Source: Arsukibacterium indicum
GTDB taxonomy: Bacteria > Pseudomonadota > Gammaproteobacteria > Enterobacterales > Alteromonadaceae
DNA length: 64,000 bases
Reading direction: 5' to 3'
Assembly (NCBI RefSeq): GCF_019100565.1
Contig: NZ_JAHRID010000008.1
Coordinates: forward strand, 1 to 64,000
The notes under the pieces: model-generated
What the model was told of the DNA's origin: nothing
What the model saw: only the letters and a program-made list of their open reading frames with translations
The model's database searches: none
Made by a program: the position numbers and the translations under genes
Shown here: one piece after another, positions 47,623-56,104 of the stretch
Numbering within the stretch: the stretch's first letter is position 1
Layout of the letters: each line of letters opens with the position of its first letter

Positions 47623-48906
47623 TCACAGGTCCTGGTTGATGCGTTTCATCGTAAACGTCTGATTTTCGAAGCGCAATGTGGCTTGTGACGAGCCCGTCGC
47701 CGTTTCAAACGTGATAACAACCGGTACATCAGCCAATTCAAAGGTTTTATCGTCAATCGCATGCAGTGGCGTCTGGCGAACCACTTCGCCTGCAGCGGTA
47801 AGCTCACGATAAACCAGGCGATTATCGATAATAGCCAGGCTAATCTGGTTACCGCTGTTATCTTCTGTCAGCCGGTACTGCCCCACATACAGCGACAATG
47901 CCTGTTCCGGCAACTGTTGGCGGGGACGGTGCGCAAAATCTGGCAGGCTCCTGCCGGGGTCGATTAAATGCAGGGCGATATCCTGTAGTGCGTCATCTGA
48001 GGAGGAATTGCTAAGTAAGACCACACCAACATTATTATCCGGGCGAAACGCAATAAAAGCCTGATGACCATTGCCATCACCGCCGTGATAAAAAGCATCG
48101 AAATTTTCATCCTGATAATGCTGCCAGCCCCAGTGCCTGGTTTGCTGCATTTGGTGTTTTAAAAAACGGCTTAAATCTATTGCGCTGGAGTAGAGGCCGC
48201 CGGCACCATAGGCCACTTCAGGCACTTCGATCGCAGATTCCACCGGAACTGTAGTGTGATGGCGACCCGCCAGCAACGAGTTGTCAGGTTCAAAGCCCGT
48301 GCTGGTTAGCTTAAGTGGGGTCAGAATGTCGCTTTGCAGCAGGCCTTTAAAGCTCGACTGCTCTGCAGCTGCCAATGACAGCCCAAGAATGGCCATGCCG
48401 ACACTTGAGTAAGCTTTAGCAGCAGGTAATTCAGCGTTGCGGGTTAGCGTTGCCAGTAAGCGGTCGGTGCTGTTTTGCGCCAAGGTTTCAGCTGACAAAT
48501 CACGGGGCAGTGCAGCAGTGTGATTAACCAGGTTTAACAGACGTGTCTGAGCACCATCGTCAATACCCTGCCAGATAGCAGCAAGCGTTGTCTGCTCTGA
48601 CACCCGGTTTTCTGACACCAGATCGTCAAAAAGCGCTGCGGTAAAAAGCTTGGTCAGCGAACCAATGGCAAATTGTGTGTGCTCAGATAATGGCGTCTCG
48701 CTATTAGCATGCGTTACTCCATAACTATAGAAATAGCTGCCTGTCGGGTTAACCAGGCCAATGACAACACCGGGCCGGTGTTTATTGTCTACTGCCGAGT
48801 GAATGCTTTGTTTAACCTCGGGCGGGATTGCGGTAAGCGTTGCAACATCATAGTTCTGACATGCGGAAAGAACCAAGCATAACCCTGTTAAGTAAAGCCG
48901 TTTCAT
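47623..48906 (-). CDS. Serine hydrolase lipoprotein with C-terminal domain (class C beta-lactamase fold)
   Basis: Lipoprotein of 427 residues (lipobox VLSAC, Cys16). Motifs are AIGSLTKLF (SxxK), YSSVGMAILG (YxN position) and FYHGGDGNGH (third motif). After the catalytic domain a C-terminal beta-barrel-like region of about 85 residues (YVGQYRLTEDNSGN...) resembles the lipocalin-like tail of DUF3471-type hydrolases. It overlaps the XRE regulator gene by 4 bp and is in an operon with DUF2975 and XRE genes, so it is probably controlled by that regulator. Confidence 0.85.
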   Translation of the reverse strand: MKRLYLTGLCLVLSACQNYDVATLTAIPPEVKQSIHSAVDNKHRPGVVIGLVNPTGSYFYSYGVTHANSETPLSEHTQFAIGSLTKLFTAALFDDLVSENRVSEQTTLAAIWQGIDDGAQTRLLNLVNHTAALPRDLSAETLAQNSTDRLLATLTRNAELPAAKAYSSVGMAILGLSLAAAEQSSFKGLLQSDILTPLKLTSTGFEPDNSLLAGRHHTTVPVESAIEVPEVAYGAGGLYSSAIDLSRFLKHQMQQTRHWGWQHYQDENFDAFYHGGDGNGHQAFIAFRPDNNVGVVLLSNSSSDDALQDIALHLIDPGRSLPDFAHRPRQQLPEQALSLYVGQYRLTEDNSGNQISLAIIDNRLVYRELTAAGEVVRQTPLHAIDDKTFELADVPVVITFETATGSSQATLRFENQTFTMKRINQDL

Positions 48907-49115
48907 GATTTTTCCTCCTGATATTCAAGCAAATCGCCCGGTTGGCATTGCAGCACCTGACACAGCTTCTCTAAGGTATTAAACCGGATACCACGGACAT
49001 GGCTATTTTTTAACAGCGATAAATTGGTTTGGGAGATGCCCACCTCGTCGGCCAGCTCTTTCATTTTCATTTTGCGCCGCGCCAGCATCACATCTAAGTT
49101 CACAATTATTGCCAT
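48903..49115 (-). CDS. XRE-family helix-turn-helix regulator (YozG-like)
   Basis: A bare HTH domain of 70 residues. MKELADEVGISQTNLSLLKN is the helix-turn-helix, and FNTLEKLCQVLQCQPGDLL is the usual XRE C-terminal helix pair of the YozG/Cro class. Proteins of this class are typically encoded next to DUF2975 membrane proteins, as here. It shares one base with the DUF2975 stop and 4 bp with the hydrolase start, so the three genes are translationally coupled. Confidence 0.9.
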   Translation of the reverse strand: MAIIVNLDVMLARRKMKMKELADEVGISQTNLSLLKNSHVRGIRFNTLEKLCQVLQCQPGDLLEYQEEKS

Positions 49116-49753
49116 CAGATAATCTCATCACTGTCGGTTTGCAGTTCAGCGCCAATGTTAAAGGCATTGGCCATTACCAGCACAAAGCAGCCGGCTAACA
49201 GCAGTCCGGCGTTAAAACCCGGATAAATCAGCAGATCATTGCCGTTGCCGGTTAGCAGGCGGATATGGCTAAAATTGAATTCTGAGTTTTGGCTGGCCCC
49301 GGGGATAAACAGATAAAAGCGGGCGAAAACTTCCAGGTACAGCACCACCGGCAGGGTTACCAGTAAATAGCCGGCTTTCTGTAAGGCCGACGCACTACGG
49401 CGTGAAAACGGCCGGCCGCAGGTAACATCGGCCACCAGTTGCCGTAAAAAATAAATAATGGCACCAACCATGCCGCCCAGCAGCAAAATAGTCAGGGCCC
49501 GGCTAAGTGCCAGGCTAAATGCGCTGGTTTCAAGCAGCAACTCACCCTTTGCGATCTGTAACCGCAGGTTTGTCTCGCTGCCGGTCAGGTTAATGCTGGC
49601 CCTGCTAGTCTCGGCCTGCTGCACCTGCCAGCTGGTAAGCAGCTGCTCGTCCAGCAGCGGTAGTGCCAGCGCAAATACCGCACTGAGCAATACCAGGGTA
49701 AGCACTAGCCACAAAGCCAGTGTCAGTAAAAGGTGTAATGGTTTGGCGCGCAT
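49115..49753 (-). CDS. DUF2975 membrane protein
   Basis: Inner-membrane protein of 212 residues with four hydrophobic segments (about 8-32, 85-105, 120-145 and 178-198) and the cytoplasmic CGRPFSRRSASALQKAGY typical of DUF2975. Function unknown; the family accompanies small XRE regulators and may modulate them at the membrane. It is the first gene of a three-gene operon. A TAGGA precedes ATG 49753, and a TATAAT-like sequence on the minus strand at about 49803-49808 could be its -10. Confidence 0.8.
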   Translation of the reverse strand: MRAKPLHLLLTLALWLVLTLVLLSAVFALALPLLDEQLLTSWQVQQAETSRASINLTGSETNLRLQIAKGELLLETSAFSLALSRALTILLLGGMVGAIIYFLRQLVADVTCGRPFSRRSASALQKAGYLLVTLPVVLYLEVFARFYLFIPGASQNSEFNFSHIRLLTGNGNDLLIYPGFNAGLLLAGCFVLVMANAFNIGAELQTDSDEII

Positions 49754-49813
49754 AATCCTACCTGGTTTAACCGCTTACGTATAGGGCTAAACCATAGGTC
49801 GGTATTATATGTT

Positions 49814-49855
49814 TTGCAATAAAAATATTATGTTTTACGTAATATTTTATTGCAA
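49814..49855. promoter_or_regulatory. Long inverted repeat upstream of the DUF2975-XRE-hydrolase operon
   Basis: Left arm TTGCAATAAAAATATTA (49814-49830) and right arm TAATATTTTATTGCAA (49840-49855) are complementary except for one extra base, with a 9-nt loop. It overlaps the last codons of the CadC-like gene and is just upstream of the presumed -10 of the DUF2975 operon. It may be an operator, for example for the XRE protein, or a terminator for the CadC-like gene; no clear T tract follows on that strand. Confidence 0.5.
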
Positions 49856-51151
49856 TGGCTGGTTGCCGCTGGCCGGTTGACAAGCATGGCTGGTTTGCAG
49901 CCGTTGGTTCAGCTGCTGGCACAGTTGTAGCGCACCGTCGCTGTCACCTGTTGCATGCAACACCTGCACCAGCCCCAGCGTGGCTTGTTCATCCAGCGGG
50001 GCCAGGCTTAACACCCGCCGGTACCAGCGCTCTGCACTCTGGTGATCAGCAACCGCCAGGTAATGATCGCCAATCATACTGCCGACTCTGGCTATCCAGG
50101 GCCGTATCTGTACTTCCTGCTCAGGGTAGCGCTCGGCCATGGCATTAAATGCCGCTTCATAGGCGTTAATGGCTTTGAGCATATCGCCAGTGGCCTGATA
50201 CAGCTCACCAATATTCAGGTGTACCTGCCAGGCTTGCGGATCAGCCTGCAATGCCTGCTGATAAATATTTATCGCTTCGGCATAGCGGCCCTGAGCCGAC
50301 AACACAAAACCCAGTGCTTTTAAGGTGGTGGCGTTGTCAGGTTGTAAGGCCACCGCTTGCTGTGCCAGGCTAAGGGCGCGCTGCAGCTGTTGCTGGCTGG
50401 CATCATCTGCCAGGGTGCCGGCAGCAACCTTGGCCGTCAGGGTGCTGTGCTCACCTGTTTTTTCTCCCGACCAGCGCAGGGCTTTCTGTACCAGCGCGTT
50501 AGCCAGGCCGGCATAAGCCAGGCCGGCGCCCGGGTGCAGTTCCAGATGCTGCTGATACAGGGCAATGGCCATTTCATTATCTACCAGGCGCATCTGATGA
50601 TAATAATCGTCGGCCCGGGTCAGCAAATCTTTGCCAGCAACGGAGTCTGCTGGTTTGCTAATAACCGGGGTAGCAGGGCGCAGCATCAAATAGGCCATCA
50701 GGCCGGCGATTATGGTTAAGGTCAGCAGTATGGCTAGCAGCAGCAACCGGGGGCGCCGGCGTGCTGTTAATTTCGCCAAAGTGGCAGGGCCAATAGCAGA
50801 AGCAGCCAGATCTGTCGCACTGCTGACATCCGCAATTAAGCGGTAGCCGCGTTTAGGCACGGTTTCAATATAACGTGGCGCTCTGGCATCATCATCCAGA
50901 GTGGTTCTGAGCCTGGACAAGGTTCTTGCCAGCGTATCATCTGTGGCATAGCTTTCTGGCCATACCCGGCTAACCAGCTGCTCCTTGCTAACCAATTGGC
51001 CCGGTTGCTCTGCCAGAACCTGCAGCAGCTGACAGCTTTTAGGCTCCAGCCGGTGCATGGTGTGCTGCTGATCTGGCCCGCTGTGATTTTTACGAACACA
51101 GCTGCCACTGTTAAAATCAACGTACCAGTCGCCTATTACCAGTTGGGTCAT
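49847..51151 (-). CDS. CadC/ToxR-type winged-helix regulator with TPR domain
   Basis: Membrane-integrated transcription factor of 434 residues. An OmpR-type wHTH (about 1-105, with LVSRVWPESYATDDTLARTL and RYIETVPKRGYRLI) is followed by one transmembrane helix (about 138-158) and periplasmic tetratricopeptide repeats (about 175-420). Such proteins act as one-component sensors. It is divergent from the S41 peptidase gene, with phased TGTCAGG repeats between them that could be its binding site. Its 3' end runs into the inverted repeat at 49814-49855. Confidence 0.87.
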   Translation of the reverse strand: MTQLVIGDWYVDFNSGSCVRKNHSGPDQQHTMHRLEPKSCQLLQVLAEQPGQLVSKEQLVSRVWPESYATDDTLARTLSRLRTTLDDDARAPRYIETVPKRGYRLIADVSSATDLAASAIGPATLAKLTARRRPRLLLLAILLTLTIIAGLMAYLMLRPATPVISKPADSVAGKDLLTRADDYYHQMRLVDNEMAIALYQQHLELHPGAGLAYAGLANALVQKALRWSGEKTGEHSTLTAKVAAGTLADDASQQQLQRALSLAQQAVALQPDNATTLKALGFVLSAQGRYAEAINIYQQALQADPQAWQVHLNIGELYQATGDMLKAINAYEAAFNAMAERYPEQEVQIRPWIARVGSMIGDHYLAVADHQSAERWYRRVLSLAPLDEQATLGLVQVLHATGDSDGALQLCQQLNQRLQTSHACQPASGNQPLQ

Positions 51152-51197
51152 ACAAGTTTTGCCATAAAATTCAGTTTTATTTCAAAAGTTTAATTGC

Positions 51198-51237
51198 TGT
51201 CAGGTTTTTGTCAGGTTAATCGTCTGCCATTGTCAGG
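51198..51237. promoter_or_regulatory. Phased TGTCAGG direct repeats in the divergent cadC-like/S41 promoter
   Basis: TGTCAGG occurs at 51198-51204, 51209-51215 and 51231-51237, spaced 11 and 22 bp; the phase position between (51220) has the degenerate TCGTCTG. Tandem 11-bp repeats are the usual target form of OmpR/CadC-type winged helices, and the adjacent gene encodes one. The S41 gene starts 58 bp to the right. Confidence 0.6.
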
Positions 51238-51295
51238 ACTATTTCGGTAAGGGTCAATACCATTGGGCCTTTGTTAATGTTATGGAGCTAACCTT

Positions 51296-52795
51296 ATGCT
51301 ACGTCGTTTTATAAATACCCTGCCGGTGCTGCTGGCTGTGACCGGATTACTGCTAACAAGCGCTGATTATGCTCAGGCTGCAGCGGATAATACCGCGGCT
51401 AAACTATACAGCAGCGAGCAGCTACAGCAGGATTTTCAGCAACTGTACCGTGATTTACAGCGGGGCAGTTATAATTTATTTGCTCATTATCCAAAGCCGG
51501 CATACGACCAGCAGTATAAAGACTATTTGGCGCAGCTAAACAAACCCATGTCACAACTGCAGGCGCAAAAGCATTTTATGCAGTTTGTGGCGCTGGCCAA
51601 TATTGCTCATACCCGAATTGACTTCCCCGTTGCCAGTTATCGTGCCTTTATCGAAGCTGATGGCAAAACCCTGCCTTTAAGTTTAAATATTAACGGCGAT
51701 GAGGTAACAGTGGCAGAATATTATGGCGCAGACCCGCGGGTGCAACCCGGGCAACGGGTGCTCAGCATTAACGGCATTGCTATCAGGCAGTTTCTGCAAC
51801 CGCTGCAGGCTTATCTGGCGGCCGATAATGCTACGTTGCTCGACGGCCTGACTGGCGGCCAGCTGGCGCCACTGCTCTGGTTGCATCATGGTGAACAGAG
51901 CGCTTACAGCCTTACTCTGCAGCAGCCGGGCAGTGCCGCGCCCTATCAGCTGCAGCAGGCAACGCTGAGCCAGGCTGAACAGGCACAGCATATTGCCGCC
52001 AACAGCCCGCCAGACAATGCGGCCAGCAGCGAGCCGCGTCATTATCAAATCCTGGCAGGCAACATCGGCTATTTGCAGCCCGGGCCTTTTTATAATATCT
52101 ATGCAACCACTGATGCCGAAGTATGGGACACCACTGAATTTCATGCGTTTATCGACCAGGCGTTTGCCGCCTTTGTTGCAGCAAAGGTTAACAGTATTGT
52201 GATTGATCTGAGAGATAATCCTGGCGGCACCAACAGCTTCAGCGACCATATGCTGGCCTGGTTTGCCGATAAGCCGTTTCGGTTTGCCTCAGATTTCCGG
52301 GTAAAAGTATCAAACCTGTCACGGGTAGCCAACCAGGCCCGGATGCCGGAACAGGGCGAGCCTGATGCCATTACCATGCAATTGGAGCAGTTTTACCGCG
52401 ATAACGAAGAAGGCACTGTAATCTCCTTTCCGCTGCAAAATTCCCAGCCGCATAGCGCTGAGCGCAATATTGCCGCGTCAGATATTAAAGTGTTTGTGCT
52501 GACAGGCCCTCACTCATACAGCAATGCAGTATCGGTGGCCGCTATTGCCCAGGACTACAACTTTGCCACTGTTATCGGTGAGCCAACAGCCGATTTAGCC
52601 ACCACCTATGGTGCCATGGAAACCTTTTCCCTTAATCACACCGGTATTGTGGTGGGCTATCCTAAGGCGTTAATTATCAGGCCAAATGGCGATACCCGGC
52701 CAGCCGGTGTGATACCCGATGTGCAGTTGCCGCTGGCGGCCAACGACGAGGTGGCGCTGCAGCAAATAGTCAGTTATCTGCAGACGGTTAACTGA
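51296..52795 (+). CDS. S41-family periplasmic peptidase
   Basis: Exported protein of 499 residues (signal ending SADYAQA). It has a helical N-terminal domain, a PDZ-like middle part (VQPGQRVLSINGIAI near 145-160) and a C-terminal S41 tail-specific-protease domain. SIVIDLRDNPGGTNS (about 300-315) and FVLTGPHSYSNAVSVAAIA (about 400-418) carry the conserved structural motif and likely catalytic Ser; the usual catalytic Lys region is at GEPTADLATTYG. GGAG lies 8 nt before the ATG. Control by the divergent CadC-like regulator is inferred from the shared repeat-bearing promoter. Confidence 0.82.
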   Translation: MLRRFINTLPVLLAVTGLLLTSADYAQAAADNTAAKLYSSEQLQQDFQQLYRDLQRGSYNLFAHYPKPAYDQQYKDYLAQLNKPMSQLQAQKHFMQFVALANIAHTRIDFPVASYRAFIEADGKTLPLSLNINGDEVTVAEYYGADPRVQPGQRVLSINGIAIRQFLQPLQAYLAADNATLLDGLTGGQLAPLLWLHHGEQSAYSLTLQQPGSAAPYQLQQATLSQAEQAQHIAANSPPDNAASSEPRHYQILAGNIGYLQPGPFYNIYATTDAEVWDTTEFHAFIDQAFAAFVAAKVNSIVIDLRDNPGGTNSFSDHMLAWFADKPFRFASDFRVKVSNLSRVANQARMPEQGEPDAITMQLEQFYRDNEEGTVISFPLQNSQPHSAERNIAASDIKVFVLTGPHSYSNAVSVAAIAQDYNFATVIGEPTADLATTYGAMETFSLNHTGIVVGYPKALIIRPNGDTRPAGVIPDVQLPLAANDEVALQQIVSYLQTVN

Positions 52796-52802
52796 AACAG
52801 GA

Positions 52803-52832
52803 GTAAAGCCAGCGCTGTTCAGCTGGCTTTAC
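52803..52832 (+). terminator. Hairpin after the S41 peptidase gene
   Basis: A perfect 11-bp stem (GTAAAGCCAGC / GCTGGCTTTAC) with 8-nt loop, 7 bp past the stop. No T tract follows, so it is a weak or Rho-assisted terminator, or an mRNA stabilising end. Confidence 0.5.
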
Positions 52833-52896
52833 AGCTGATAGCGTATTAATCACTTTTCCCGGGCAGGCTTATCTATTAAAGTTATTTCCAAATGGC

Positions 52897-52922
52897 ATAA
52901 GCTTATATTATATTAGCATACA
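52897..52922 (+). promoter_or_regulatory. Possible operator/promoter of the persulfide dioxygenase gene
   Basis: The perfect palindrome ATAAGCTTAT (52897-52906) runs into an alternating TTATATTATATTAG stretch and a TAGCATAC. ArsR-type BigR/SqrR repressors that control such dioxygenases bind AT-rich palindromes, but no such regulator gene is adjacent. Low-confidence call from position and symmetry. Confidence 0.3.
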
Positions 52923-52980
52923 CTTAATTCAGCTGGCCCGGTTACTAACATCCGGTAACCAAATACAGGGAGCAACCATT

Positions 52981-53844
52981 ATGAGCTATCAGGTAAAAGC
53001 ATTTTTAGATAATGACAGTGAAACCTTCAGTTATGTGGTTACCGATACTGCCAGTAATAAAGCGGTAATTATTGACCCGGTGCTGGATTTTGACTACAAA
53101 GCCGGCCGTACCAGCACAGCAAGTGCTGAGCAAATACTGGCTTACGTTAAACAGCATAATTTACAGGTAGAGTGGCTGCTGGAAACCCATGCCCATGCTG
53201 ATCATTTATCCGCGGCGCCGTTTTTACGCAGCAAGCTGGGGGCAAAGGTGGCCATTGGTGCTGAAATTACTCAGGTACAAACCATTTTTAAAGACGTATT
53301 TAACCTGGAAAAGGAATTTTTACCAAACGGCTCGCAGTTCGACCGGCTGTTTGCCGATGGTGATACGCTGCAGGTGGGCGAATTAACCATCCGTGCTATG
53401 CATCTGCCTGGCCATACCCCGGCCGATTTAGCCTACATTATTAACGAGCAGGCCGCCTTTGTTGGCGATACCCTGTTTATGCCCGACGTAGGCACCGCCC
53501 GTTGCGATTTCCCCGGCGGCAGTGCTGCCACCTTATATGATTCTATCCAGCAACTGCTGGCGCTGCCTGATAACACTGAAATTTACATATGTCATGACTA
53601 TCCGCCAGCCGGCCGGGAGCATCAATATCTGACCAGTGTCGGCCAGCAAAAACAACACAATATTCATGTTGGTGGCGGGGTTAGTAAAGCGGATTTTGTT
53701 AAACGCCGTGAAGCGCGCGATGCCACCCTGGCCATGCCGCGGCTTATTTTGCCATCGGTGCAGGTTAATATTCGTGGTGGCCAGTTGCCGCCGCCAGAAA
53801 GCAATGGCACCACCTATTTAAAAGTACCGATTAACCTGTTGTAA
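52981..53844 (+). CDS. Metallo-beta-lactamase-fold persulfide dioxygenase (Blh/ETHE1-like)
   Basis: Iron-dependent enzyme of 287 residues that oxidises glutathione persulfide to sulfite in sulfide detoxification. Metal-binding residues are seen in LLETHAHADHLSA (about 67-79), HLPGHTPADLAYI (about 141-153), FVGDTLFMPDVGTARCDFPG (about 160-179) and the histidine in YICHDYPP (about 203). The DVGTARCDFPGG form and the length are typical of Blh-type bacterial persulfide dioxygenases rather than hydroxyacylglutathione hydrolase. GGGAG precedes the ATG. It is a single gene. Confidence 0.9.
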   Translation: MSYQVKAFLDNDSETFSYVVTDTASNKAVIIDPVLDFDYKAGRTSTASAEQILAYVKQHNLQVEWLLETHAHADHLSAAPFLRSKLGAKVAIGAEITQVQTIFKDVFNLEKEFLPNGSQFDRLFADGDTLQVGELTIRAMHLPGHTPADLAYIINEQAAFVGDTLFMPDVGTARCDFPGGSAATLYDSIQQLLALPDNTEIYICHDYPPAGREHQYLTSVGQQKQHNIHVGGGVSKADFVKRREARDATLAMPRLILPSVQVNIRGGQLPPPESNGTTYLKVPINLL

Positions 53845-53953
53845 TAACTGCTTTATCGCTGAAATACCGCCGTTCTGTCGCTAACTGCAACCAGTAACTT
53901 ACTGGCTGTGCTATGTTTATTGCGGTTAATAATTAATGCCCGGAGTTTTCGCA

Positions 53954-56026
53954 ATGAAAAAACTGCACTTTTTACTGGCACCGGTAATGCTATCGATGCT
54001 GCTTGTTTGCCTGCTGCCACCTCAGGCATTGGCCAGTGAAGAAAACCACGAGGACAACCGTCTCAGCGTTGAACGCTTATGGCAGCTGCAACGCATTGGC
54101 AGCCCGGTTGTCTCGCCTGATGGCAAACATATTGTCGCACCGGTAACCGGCTATGACGTAAAAGCCGATAAAGCGCAAACCCGCTTGTGGTTGTTCAGTG
54201 CCGATGGCACGCAGCAAACTGCGTTAACGGCAGAGGGCCTGCGGGCCAGCGAGCCAACCTTTTCACCCGACGGCAAAACTCTGGCTTTTATCAGCCAGCG
54301 GGATAAAGACGACGCCGGCCAGATTTACCTGCTGCCAATGACAGGCCCGGGTGAGGCGCAGCGCCTGACCAACGTGCCCACCGGGGTATCGGGTATTAAG
54401 TGGCTGGGAAAGCATTTGTATTTTATCAGCCGGGTGTGGCCGGATAAAAACTGGGACGAAATGGCAGCCCAGTTAAAAGCCGATAAAGATAAAAAAGTGT
54501 CAGCCATGCAGTGGAATGCATTGCCCTATTCGCATTTTGACCGTTACCTGAATGAAAACCGCCAGGCCCATGTATTTCGCATTGCCGCCAGCGGCGGAGA
54601 GGTTCAGCCGTTAACCCAGCCGCTGGGCCTGGAACTTCCTCGCTCCAGCCAGAGTGCCTCCAGCTACGATGTCGACAGCAAAGAGCAATATCTGGCCTTT
54701 AACGCCAATGGCTGGGACAACCAGGTTGACGCCAAAATTGATATCTTTTTAAGCAAGCTTGGCACTGCCGGTACTGCAAACCAGAGCGCTGAAAATATTA
54801 CCAAAGATAATCAGGCACCCGACAGCAACCCGACTTTCAGCCCCGACGGCAAAAGCCTGGCTTTCAGCCGCCAGCAAATACATGGCTTTTATGCCGATAC
54901 CGGCCGTTTAATGGTGTACGACCTGGCAAAAAAAACCAGCCGCACTGTTACCGGTGACTGGGACCGTTCGGTTAGTGATTTTATCTGGGCTAATGACGGC
55001 CGCGGCTTTTATGCCAGCATCGACGACGCTGCCACTCGCCGGCTGTATTACATCGATGCCAAAACCGGCAAGCCGCGCGCTATTACCAAAGACACCAGCT
55101 TTGGCCAGCCGGTACAGGCTGGTAACAGCCTGTATGCCACCAACGACAGCTTTTTATACCCGGCCCGCTTGGTAAAAGTAGATGCCCGCAATGGCAACAC
55201 CAGCCGGTTGGATAGCTTTAATGATGACATTTTAAGTAAAGTTGAGCTGGGAACCTATGAGTCGGTAACCTATAAGGGCGCTGAAGGTAAAGACATTCAG
55301 ATGTGGGTGCATTACCCGCCCGGCTTTGATAAAAGCAAAAAGTATCCGTTGTTTCTGTTAATTCACGGTGGCCCGCACAATGCGTTCAGCAATAGTTTCA
55401 GTTATCGCTGGAACTCGCAAACCTTTGCCTCCTGGGGCTATGTGGCGGCCTGGCCTAATTTTCATGGCTCCAGCGGTTTTGGCCAGGACTTTGCCGACGC
55501 CATTAATCCCGACTGGCGCAGCAAGCCGTTGGCCGATATTCAGGCTGCCACCAAATGGTTTGAAAACCAAAGCTGGATTGACACCGATCGGATGGTGGCC
55601 GGCGGCGCCAGTTATGGCGGCTATTTAACGTCTGTATTGCTGGGTACCGAGCACCCGTTTAAAGCGCTGCTTATTCATGCCGCGGTATATAACATGTACT
55701 CGCAAATGGCCGCTGACTTTGCCGTGCATTCCACCCGCTTTGGCGGCTTCTGGGACAAGCCTGAACTGTATACCGACATTTCGCCGCATTACCATGCCGG
55801 TAAATTTAATACCCCCACTCTGGTTATTCATGGTCAGCAGGATTTGCGGGTACCGGTGGGCCAGGGCTTCGAATTGTTCCGCACCCTGCAAAGCCGTGGT
55901 GTTGAATCGCGGATGATTTACTTTCCCGATGAAAACCACTGGATCTTAAAGCCGAATAATTCAATTTACTGGTATAACGAAGTAAAAGACTGGGTAACCC
56001 GCTTTGCCGAACCCGGCGCGAAATAA
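53954..56026 (+). CDS. S9-family prolyl oligopeptidase-like peptidase
   Basis: Exported serine peptidase of about 690 residues with a signal peptide ending near PPQALA. The N-terminal part is a beta-propeller with repeated SPDGK turns (VVSPDGKHI, FSPDGKTLAF, FSPDGKSLAF), and the C-terminal alpha/beta-hydrolase domain has nucleophile GGASYGGYLT, acid in GQQDLRVPVG and histidine in DENHWILKP, as in acylaminoacyl peptidases/DPP IV. ATG 53954 is preferred (GGAG 8 nt upstream); ATG 53936 would add six residues. It probably degrades periplasmic peptides. Confidence 0.88.
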   Translation: MKKLHFLLAPVMLSMLLVCLLPPQALASEENHEDNRLSVERLWQLQRIGSPVVSPDGKHIVAPVTGYDVKADKAQTRLWLFSADGTQQTALTAEGLRASEPTFSPDGKTLAFISQRDKDDAGQIYLLPMTGPGEAQRLTNVPTGVSGIKWLGKHLYFISRVWPDKNWDEMAAQLKADKDKKVSAMQWNALPYSHFDRYLNENRQAHVFRIAASGGEVQPLTQPLGLELPRSSQSASSYDVDSKEQYLAFNANGWDNQVDAKIDIFLSKLGTAGTANQSAENITKDNQAPDSNPTFSPDGKSLAFSRQQIHGFYADTGRLMVYDLAKKTSRTVTGDWDRSVSDFIWANDGRGFYASIDDAATRRLYYIDAKTGKPRAITKDTSFGQPVQAGNSLYATNDSFLYPARLVKVDARNGNTSRLDSFNDDILSKVELGTYESVTYKGAEGKDIQMWVHYPPGFDKSKKYPLFLLIHGGPHNAFSNSFSYRWNSQTFASWGYVAAWPNFHGSSGFGQDFADAINPDWRSKPLADIQAATKWFENQSWIDTDRMVAGGASYGGYLTSVLLGTEHPFKALLIHAAVYNMYSQMAADFAVHSTRFGGFWDKPELYTDISPHYHAGKFNTPTLVIHGQQDLRVPVGQGFELFRTLQSRGVESRMIYFPDENHWILKPNNSIYWYNEVKDWVTRFAEPGAK

Positions 56027-56049
56027 GCGTTAAGAACAAACAATAACCA

Positions 56050-56081
56050 GGGCGCGGCGTGCAGACATCGCGCTTTTTTTT
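56050..56081 (+). terminator. Rho-independent terminator after the S9 peptidase gene
   Basis: GGCGCG pairs with CGCGCT around an 11-12-nt loop, followed by eight T. It lies 24 bp past the stop. Confidence 0.6.
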
Positions 56082-56104
56082 CTGAAAATGCCGGGCGTTG
56101 GCGG

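Noticed and set aside
42528-48906. Antibiotic resistance genes suggested by beta-lactamase-fold proteins
   Set aside because: The YxN and KTG motifs are replaced (HSGG, GNGGQ, HGGDG), as in esterase and peptidase relatives; nothing in the sequence supports beta-lactam hydrolysis.
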